Shown piece by piece: positions 5,535 through 10,482 of a stretch of DNA of 10,482 bases. Position 1 is the stretch's first letter, and every line of letters begins with the position of its first letter. The notes beneath the pieces are model-generated. The model ran no database searches. It had not been told where the DNA came from and saw only the letters and a list, made by a program, of their open reading frames with translations. A program made the translations under genes and the position numbers. Origin of the DNA: Chloroflexota bacterium (GTDB lineage Bacteria > Chloroflexota > UBA6077); assembly GCA_021845945.1 (NCBI GenBank), contig JAJZRD010000133.1, positions 1 to 10,482 of the forward strand, in the 5' to 3' direction.

Positions 5535-6152
5535 CTACCTGCCGAACACCAGCGGCTGCAGCAGTCGATAGGCCGGATCCATGATGGCTCCCAGGACGCT
5601 GACCTTGAAGACGTAGGAAAGGGCGAAAAGTCCCAGCAGCGCGGCCGGCCCGTACTGGGCCAGGGGGGCGATGGATGCCGCCAACGGTCTCGGAAGGATG
5701 CCCAGCAGGACGGAGAAGCCGTCCAGCGGGGGCAGCGGTATCAGGTTGAAGACGGCCAGCAGCAAGTTGATGGAGGCCACAGCAGCGGCCAGCATCAGCA
5801 GCTCTCTGCCCGCCGCCACGTGCATCCTGAAGGGCAGGGCGAAGAGCAGGGCCAGGAGAAGGTTGGAGAGGGGCCCTGCGACGGCCACCAAGGCCATGCC
5901 TGCCCGCGGATTGACGCGGAAGTTGGCCGGGTTAACGAAGACCGGCTTGCCCCAGCCGAAGCCCATCAGGAATAGGGTGATGGTCCCCAGCGGGTCCAGA
6001 TGGCGCAAGGGGTTGAGGCTCAGCCTACCCGCCGACTTGGGGCTGGGATCGCCCAGCAGGGTGGCGGCGAAGGCGTGGCTGGCCTCGTGGATCGCGATGG
6101 CGATAACGAAGGCCGGCACCACCAGCAGTAGTTCGTCGAGCGAAAGGTTCAT
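5535..6152 (-). CDS. Site-2-type membrane metalloprotease, peptidase M50 family
   Basis: The ATG at 6152 gives 205 residues, typical of the short M50 proteins that have only the catalytic membrane core. The first membrane span contains HEASH (residues 22-26), the HExxH zinc motif. The third zinc ligand is probably D144 in NLIPLPPLDGF. GRLSLNPLRHLDPLGT (42-57) and AVAGPLSNLLLAL (90-102) are further family hallmarks. Four to five hydrophobic segments are visible. No PDZ or CBS domain is present, so it is unlike RseP and the CBS-containing SpoIVFB-like proteases. The family cleaves substrates inside or next to the membrane; the substrate here is unknown. It is the first gene of the M50-HD-tyrA operon, with a 77-bp palindromic element in its leader. 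Confidence 0.88.
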   Translation of the reverse strand: MNLSLDELLLVVPAFVIAIAIHEASHAFAATLLGDPSPKSAGRLSLNPLRHLDPLGTITLFLMGFGWGKPVFVNPANFRVNPRAGMALVAVAGPLSNLLLALLFALPFRMHVAAGRELLMLAAAVASINLLLAVFNLIPLPPLDGFSVLLGILPRPLAASIAPLAQYGPAALLGLFALSYVFKVSVLGAIMDPAYRLLQPLVFGR

Positions 6153-6164
6153 CGAATCCCATCT

Positions 6165-6241
6165 CTGTAGGGGGCGATCCCTGCGATCGCCCGTAGTTCC
6201 GCCGATGCGCGACGGGGCGAACCCAAGGTTCGCCCCTTCAG
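6165..6241. repeat. 77-bp composite palindromic element in the M50 leader
   Basis: Two hairpins lie in tandem. The first is GGGCGATC (6172-6179) with GATCGCCC (6185-6192). The second is GGGGCGAACC (6214-6223) with GGTTCGCCCC (6227-6236), perfect over 10 bp. The outer ends CTGTAGGGG (6165-6173) and CCCCTTCAG (6233-6241) are inverted repeats with one mismatch, so the whole resembles a small MITE- or REP-like element. The ends match those of the palindrome at 4075-4104. No coding potential is seen in it. Confidence 0.75.
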
Positions 6242-6245
6242 GCAG

Positions 6246-6254
6246 ATTATAGCA
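6246..6254 (-). promoter_or_regulatory. Extended -10 promoter for the M50-HD-tyrA operon
   Basis: On the minus strand, TGC followed by TATAAT occupies 6254-6246, a perfect extended -10 element. No good -35 is seen at 16-19 bp, which is acceptable for extended -10 promoters. Transcription would start near 6239, inside the right end of the palindromic element, giving a leader of about 87 nt. Confidence 0.6.
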
Positions 6255-6316
6255 CAGGAGGCGCCGCCAGCGGTGAATTGTCGCAAGTTGACGAGATTAT
6301 TAGGAAACCAACGCGG

Positions 6317-7612
6317 TTAATCCTCGCCCTCGCCCATCAGATCCTCCCACATGCCCTCCACGTCCATCATCGGCTCCGCGGGGGAGAGTGCCGTCAGCGG
6401 CACGTGGGCGGGGGTCAGGAGGGGCACCGGCTCTCGGTGGAGGTCACGGCCGAGCTCTCCGGCCCTCAAACCCTCGGGGCGCAGCGCGGCGGGAGCGAAG
6501 CCCTCCAGCCCCTTCTGCTGGACGAGGAGCTTGACGCGTCCCAGGCCGTCGAGGTTCAGCAGCTCCTGCATCGCCACCCAGTTGGCCTGGTACCCCCGCC
6601 GCGTGAGCCCCATGGCATCCAGAGTCTTCAGGTAGTCGTGGATCCCGAGGGCCGTCAGAAAGGAACGCTGGGTGGTCAGGTCGAAGGGTCGCAGACCGTG
6701 CCGGGCGCCCGCCTCGGCGATGCTGGTGAAGTCCACGTGGGTCGTGATGTCCTGCCGGCCGATGCGGGCGTAGGGGTCGCTGTTGAGGGTGTGTCGGTAG
6801 AAGCAGAGCAGCGTGCCGTCGCAGTGGCGTTGGGAGTACAGCTTCTCGGCGGTGTAGCCGTAGTCGAACGTAAGGACGCCTCCCCTTGCCAGTGCCCGGG
6901 CCACTCGGGCAACCCAGTCCAGGGCATCCAGGTTCACCTCGGCCCGGCAGCCCTCCGGCGGCAGGAAGCCGAGCCGGGAGAAGTAATCGACCAGGCGGGG
7001 ATCCGAAGGCTCGTCCATGCTCTCCGCGCTCTCCGCCAGGCGACCGTCCTGGACCTCGACGTAGATCTCCCGCAGCTCGCCGCCCACCGTGGCTACTCGA
7101 TGGACCGGAAAGGAGTCCGGCAGCTCGTTGGAGAGGAAGCAGCCCTCCACGGAGCCGTCCGGCAGATCGAGGCTTGCCCCCTGGAGCCAGGAGAGCCGAC
7201 CGGCCACCGGGCCCAGCCTCTCCAGGGTTTCCTGCTGGCGCCGTATCAGGGCGGGGCTTCGCTCCACCATGAGGTAGGCGAGGGTTTGATGGAAGGCGGG
7301 GGCCTGGGCGGCGGCGTAGGAGAGGATGTCCCGGGCCAGGGAACCCCGTCCCGCCCCCATCTCCACCAGGGTGAATTTCGCGGGACGCCCCATGGCGATC
7401 CACAGCTGCTCCAGCTGGCGCGCCACCAGGGCGCCGAAGGAGGGGTGCAGCTCGGGGCTGGTGAAGTAGTCGCCGGCCGCGCCCATCTTCTCCGCCTCGG
7501 AGCCGTAGTAAGCCCCCGGGGCGGAGTAGAGGGCCATCTCCATGAACCGGCGGAAGGTGATCCTCCCATCCCGGGTGATGGCATCCCGTATGGCGGCTTC
7601 GGCTGGGGTCAT
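6317..7612 (-). CDS. SAM-dependent methyltransferase, MidA/NDUFAF7 family
   Basis: The ATG at 7612 gives 431 residues. The N-terminal part has FMEMALYSAPGAYYG and GDYFTSPELHPSFGALVA (47-64), the most typical stretch of this family (COG1565, PF02636). The SAM-binding loop is LVEMGAGRGSLARD (82-95). SNELPDSFPVHR (161-172) matches the family NE..DA.P motif with S167 in place of the usual alanine. VLTFDYGY follows later, as in family members. The eukaryotic member NDUFAF7 methylates an arginine of a complex I subunit; the bacterial targets are mostly unknown. The last 45 residues or so are a P- and E-rich tail that looks poorly conserved. It diverges from uvrB and has no partner gene on its strand. 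The Shine-Dalgarno sequence is weak (GGGAG about 11 nt upstream). Confidence 0.85.
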   Translation of the reverse strand: MTPAEAAIRDAITRDGRITFRRFMEMALYSAPGAYYGSEAEKMGAAGDYFTSPELHPSFGALVARQLEQLWIAMGRPAKFTLVEMGAGRGSLARDILSYAAAQAPAFHQTLAYLMVERSPALIRRQQETLERLGPVAGRLSWLQGASLDLPDGSVEGCFLSNELPDSFPVHRVATVGGELREIYVEVQDGRLAESAESMDEPSDPRLVDYFSRLGFLPPEGCRAEVNLDALDWVARVARALARGGVLTFDYGYTAEKLYSQRHCDGTLLCFYRHTLNSDPYARIGRQDITTHVDFTSIAEAGARHGLRPFDLTTQRSFLTALGIHDYLKTLDAMGLTRRGYQANWVAMQELLNLDGLGRVKLLVQQKGLEGFAPAALRPEGLRAGELGRDLHREPVPLLTPAHVPLTALSPAEPMMDVEGMWEDLMGEGED

Positions 7613-7657
7613 ACCGGCTGTGGCTCCCGGCGGTTGTTGCGGCGTCGCCTACGCTAG

Positions 7658-7687
7658 AGGTTACCACGAAGCTCACGGGACTGTCAT
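7658..7687 (-). promoter_or_regulatory. Possible promoter for the methyltransferase gene
   Basis: Read on the minus strand, ATGACA (7687-7682, 5/6 match to -35) is followed after 18 bp by TGG-TAACCT (-10 at 7663-7658), which has an extended TG but a poor hexamer (3/6). It is the best candidate I see between 7613 and 7740; confidence is low. Confidence 0.3.
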
Positions 7688-7727
7688 GCCAGCCCTGCAC
7701 ACCCTGGTTCGGCACCACCCATTACCC

Positions 7728-7757
7728 TCGACCCTCCTCCCGCTCCCCTGGTATAAT
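7728..7757 (+). promoter_or_regulatory. Promoter for uvrB-uvrA
   Basis: TATAAT at 7752-7757 is a perfect -10 and is preceded by TG at 7749-7750 (extended -10, TGGTATAAT). A partial -35, TCGACC (7728-7733, 4/6), lies 18 bp upstream. The start site would be near 7764, leaving about 63 nt of leader. I find no paired GAAC/GTTC or CTG-type LexA box, so SOS control is not supported by the visible sequence. Confidence 0.75.
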
Positions 7758-7826
7758 TAACAGATCGCCCGGTTCGGCTGAAGGCCGCGCCGTGCGTACT
7801 TTGGCTCGGATGCCTGGAGTCCTAAC

Positions 7827-9800
7827 TTGCCTGAGTTTCGCCTAGCCTCCGATTACGCTCCCACCGGCGACCAGCCCCTGGCCATAGAGCGGCTGGTGGA
7901 GGGTGCGCAGGCCGGGATGAAGCATCAGACCCTGCTGGGCGTCACCGGATCGGGCAAGACCTTCACCATGGCCAACGTCATCGCGCGCTTGCAGCGGCCC
8001 GCGCTGGTGCTGGCCCCCAACAAGACCCTGGCCGCGCAGCTCTGCTCGGAGTTCAAGGAGTTCTTCCCCGACAACGCGGTGGAGTACTTCGTCAGCTACT
8101 ACGACTACTACCAGCCCGAAGCCTACGTTCCCAAGTCGGACCTCTACATCGAGAAGGACTCCTCCCTGAACGAGGAGATCGACCGGCTGCGCCACTCGGC
8201 CACCAAGGCGCTGTTCGAGCGGCGGGATGTGGTCATCGTCGCCTCGGTCTCCTGCATCTACGGTTTGGGCTCCCCCGAGGAGTACGGGAAGGTGGTGCTC
8301 TCCCTGAAGCGGGGGGAGAAGCGGAAGAGGGACAAGGTCCTCCGTTTCCTCACCGACATCCATTACGAGCGGAACGACCACAACTTCGGTCGAGGGAAGT
8401 TTCGGGTTCGGGGCGACACCCTGGAGATCCAGCCGGCGGGCGAGGACGTAGCCATCCGGATCGAGTTCTGGGGCGACGAGGTGGAGAGGATCACGGAGGT
8501 GGACCCTCTGACCGGCGAGCTGCTGGTCGAGCGGACCCAGGCGGACATCTACCCGGCCAAGCACTTCGTGACCAGCCAGGAGAAGATGGAGGCCGCTCTC
8601 CAGGATATCGGGGAGGAGCTGAAAGCCCGGGTCGCCGAGTTGAAGGATGAGGGCAAGCTGGTGGAGGCCCAGCGGCTGGAGCAGCGGACCTGCTACGACA
8701 TGGAGATGATGCGGGAGACGGGCTTCTGCAGCGGGGTCGAGAACTACTCTCGCCACCTGTCGCGGCGCGCGGCCGGCAGCATGCCCTGGACGCTGCTGGA
8801 TTACTTCCCCGACGACTACCTGACGTTCATCGATGAGTCGCACCTCTCCATCCCTCAGGTGAGGGGGATGTACGCGGGCGACTTCTCCCGGAAGCAGACG
8901 CTGGTGGACTACGGGTTCCGCCTGCCCTCGGCCCTGGACAACCGCCCGCTCAAGTTTCCGGAGTTCGAGCGGCACGCCGGCCAGGCGATCTACCTGTCGG
9001 CGACGCCGGGGCCCTACGAGAAGGAGCACAGCCTGCAGGTCGTGGAGCAGTTGATCCGGCCGACCGGGCTGATCGATCCCAGCGTCGAGGTGAAGCCCAT
9101 CGCCGGGCAGATCGACGACCTGCTGGAGCAGGTGCGGGTTCGGGTCGCTCGGGGCGAGAGAGCGTTGATCACCACTCTGACCAAGCGGATGGCCGAGGAC
9201 CTGGCCGACTACCTGCGGGAGATGGGGATCAAGGTCCACTACCTCCACTCGGAGATCGAGACCTTCGAGCGGATCGAGATCTTGCGGGATCTGCGGCTGG
9301 GGGTCTACGACGTGGTGGTGGGGATCAACCTGCTTCGGGAGGGACTGGACCTGCCCGAGGTCTCCCTGGTGGCGATCCTGGACGCCGACAAGGAGGGCTA
9401 CCTTCGCTCGGAGGGGTCGCTGATCCAGACCATGGGGCGGGCTGCTCGCCACGTGGACGGCCAGGTGATCATGTACGCCGACAGGGTGACCGACTCCATG
9501 AAGCGGGCTATCGACGAGACCTACCGGCGGCGCGGTCTGCAGATGGAGTACAACGAAGAGCACGGGATCACGCCGGTGGGCATCCGGAAGGCGATCAAGG
9601 ATATCTCCAACCGGGTGAAGGCGGTTGCCGAGGCAGCGGCCTCTTACGAAGCGGCCGGCATGGCGATGCCGAAGGACGACATCCTGCGGCTGATCAAGGA
9701 CCTGGAGCAGCAGATGAAGCAGGCGGCCAGGGATCTGGAGTTCGAGAAGGCCGCCCTCCTCCGCGACCAGATCATCGAGCTGAGACGAGAGATCGCATGA
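7827..9800 (+). CDS. uvrB: Excinuclease ABC subunit B
   Basis: The TTG start at 7827 is chosen because GGAG (7816-7819) lies 7 nt upstream and because [17 protein letters not shown] is the normal UvrB N-terminus. The 657 residues match the family length (about 660-680). Seen in order: Walker A GVTGSGKT (38-45); the beta-hairpin [20 protein letters not shown] (from 91) that inserts between DNA strands; the Walker B-type box DESH (336-339); [20 protein letters not shown] and QTMGRAARH (helicase motifs V and VI); and a C-terminal UVR helix pair (about 618-655) that binds UvrC or UvrA. UvrB takes damaged DNA from UvrA and positions UvrC for incision. uvrA follows after 37 bp, so the two are probably one operon; uvrC is not in the window. 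Confidence 0.98.
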   Translation: MPEFRLASDYAPTGDQPLAIERLVEGAQAGMKHQTLLGVTGSGKTFTMANVIARLQRPALVLAPNKTLAAQLCSEFKEFFPDNAVEYFVSYYDYYQPEAYVPKSDLYIEKDSSLNEEIDRLRHSATKALFERRDVVIVASVSCIYGLGSPEEYGKVVLSLKRGEKRKRDKVLRFLTDIHYERNDHNFGRGKFRVRGDTLEIQPAGEDVAIRIEFWGDEVERITEVDPLTGELLVERTQADIYPAKHFVTSQEKMEAALQDIGEELKARVAELKDEGKLVEAQRLEQRTCYDMEMMRETGFCSGVENYSRHLSRRAAGSMPWTLLDYFPDDYLTFIDESHLSIPQVRGMYAGDFSRKQTLVDYGFRLPSALDNRPLKFPEFERHAGQAIYLSATPGPYEKEHSLQVVEQLIRPTGLIDPSVEVKPIAGQIDDLLEQVRVRVARGERALITTLTKRMAEDLADYLREMGIKVHYLHSEIETFERIEILRDLRLGVYDVVVGINLLREGLDLPEVSLVAILDADKEGYLRSEGSLIQTMGRAARHVDGQVIMYADRVTDSMKRAIDETYRRRGLQMEYNEEHGITPVGIRKAIKDISNRVKAVAEAAASYEAAGMAMPKDDILRLIKDLEQQMKQAARDLEFEKAALLRDQIIELRREIA

Positions 9801-9837
9801 CGTATTCACCCCCTTCTTGGATACCGAAGGTAGGCAA

Positions 9838-10482
9838 GTGGGTCAAGACTACATAGAGATTCGCGGAGCCCGCGAGCACAATCTGAAGAACATATCGCTG
9901 AAGATACCCAGGGACAGGCTGGTGGTCATCACCGGCCTCTCCGGCTCCGGGAAGTCGTCTCTGGCCTTCGATACCATCTACGCCGAGGGGCAGCGGCGCT
10001 ACGTGGAGTCGCTGAGCGCCTACGCACGGCAGTTCCTCGGCCAGATGGAGAAGCCGGACGTCGACTACATCGGCGGTCTCTCCCCGGCCATCTCCATCGA
10101 CCAGAAGGCGGCCAGCCACAACCCCCGCTCCACGGTGGGGACGGTAACGGAGATCTACGACTACCTGCGGCTGCTGTTCGCTCGGGTCGGCAAGCCCCAT
10201 TGCCCCAACTGCGGCCGGTTGATCGCTCAGCAGACGGTGGAGCAGATGGTGGATGCCCTCCTGGCCCTCCCGACCGACAGCCGGATGATGATCCTGGGTC
10301 CGGTGATCCGGGACCGGAAGGGCGAGCACCAGGGGATCTTCGAGGATGCCCGCAAGGCCGGCTTCGTCCGGGCCAGGGTCGACGGCCGGGTCCTGGACCT
10401 GGGCGAGGAGATCAAGCTGGACAAGAACCGGAAGCACACCATCGAGGTGGTGGTGGACCGGCTGACGGTGCCGGCCCGCGAC
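9838..10482 (+). CDS. uvrA: Excinuclease ABC subunit A, N-terminal 215 residues (runs off window)
   Basis: The GTG start at 9838 follows AAGG (9827-9830) by 7 nt and opens with [18 protein letters not shown], the usual UvrA N-terminus. Walker [10 protein letters not shown] (33-41) belongs to the first ABC ATPase domain, followed by the UvrA-specific [19 protein letters not shown] (52-70) and SPAISIDQK (82-90). CPNC (122-125) begins the family's PHCPNCG segment that leads into the UvrB-binding insertion. The frame stays open to the last base; about three quarters of the usual 940-970 residues are missing. UvrA dimers find DNA lesions and load UvrB. The gene follows uvrB directly. Confidence 0.97.
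   Translation, partial: MGQDYIEIRGAREHNLKNISLKIPRDRLVVITGLSGSGKSSLAFDTIYAEGQRRYVESLSAYARQFLGQMEKPDVDYIGGLSPAISIDQKAASHNPRSTVGTVTEIYDYLRLLFARVGKPHCPNCGRLIAQQTVEQMVDALLALPTDSRMMILGPVIRDRKGEHQGIFEDARKAGFVRARVDGRVLDLGEEIKLDKNRKHTIEVVVDRLTVPARD

Noticed and set aside
6278..7657. 459-codon plus-strand frame opposite the methyltransferase gene
   Set aside because: The opposite strand carries clear MidA-family motifs. The plus-strand translation is low in hydrophobic order and lacks any recognisable motif.
7764..7826. Possible LexA/SOS box in the uvrB leader
   Set aside because: Only single GTTC-like half sites occur; no GAAC-N4-GTTC or CTG-N10-CAG palindrome is present near the promoter.
7842..9809. 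655-codon open frame on the minus strand, antisense to uvrB
   Set aside because: It mirrors uvrB codon for codon. High GC with G/C-ending codons leaves the antisense frame free of stops. The translation is L-, H-, D- and V-rich with no family motif, while the plus strand is unmistakable UvrB.

Overview
The window is a GC-rich bacterial chromosome segment that holds almost only housekeeping genes. Gene content and order (tuf, rpmG, tRNA-Trp, secE, nusG, rplK, rplA, rplJ, rplL) are those of a free-living bacterium. The high GC, the frequent GTG and TTG starts, the L10-type attenuator and the short interspersed palindromes of the TGTAGGGGCG...CGCCCCTACA type would fit a GC-rich Chloroflexota-like lineage. 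That placement is inference from general features, not a demonstrated assignment.

Positions 1-4064, plus strand, form the translation and transcription block. It starts with the 3' end of EF-Tu (tuf) and ribosomal protein L33 (rpmG). A hairpin zone with a good sigma-70-type promoter follows (364-394). Next come tRNA-Trp(CCA), the translocase subunit SecE, the elongation factor NusG and ribosomal proteins L11, L1, L10 and L7/L12. Several gaps carry RNA-level signals: a UNCG-capped hairpin between nusG and rplK, a possible L1 operator next to the rplA ribosome binding site, and an L10 leader with a perfect intrinsic terminator before rplJ. rpoB, which commonly follows rplL, is absent. A 30-bp perfect palindrome sits there instead, facing the 3' end of a convergent operon.

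Positions 4111-6152, minus strand, form a tight three-gene operon transcribed as membrane site-2-type metalloprotease (M50), HD-domain phosphohydrolase, then prephenate dehydrogenase TyrA. It appears to start from an extended -10 promoter at 6246-6254. A 77-bp palindromic element (6165-6241) of the same family as the rplL/tyrA palindrome lies in its 5' untranslated region.

Positions 6317-7612, minus strand, encode a MidA/NDUFAF7-type SAM-dependent methyltransferase. It diverges from uvrB (7827-9800) and uvrA (from 9838, running off the window), which encode the damage recognition part of nucleotide excision repair. A consensus extended -10 promoter (TGGTATAAT) precedes uvrB.

I see no insertion sequence, phage gene, CRISPR array or defence locus. 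The points worth a second look are the cis-acting RNA structures and the palindromic repeat family, not a new protein system.
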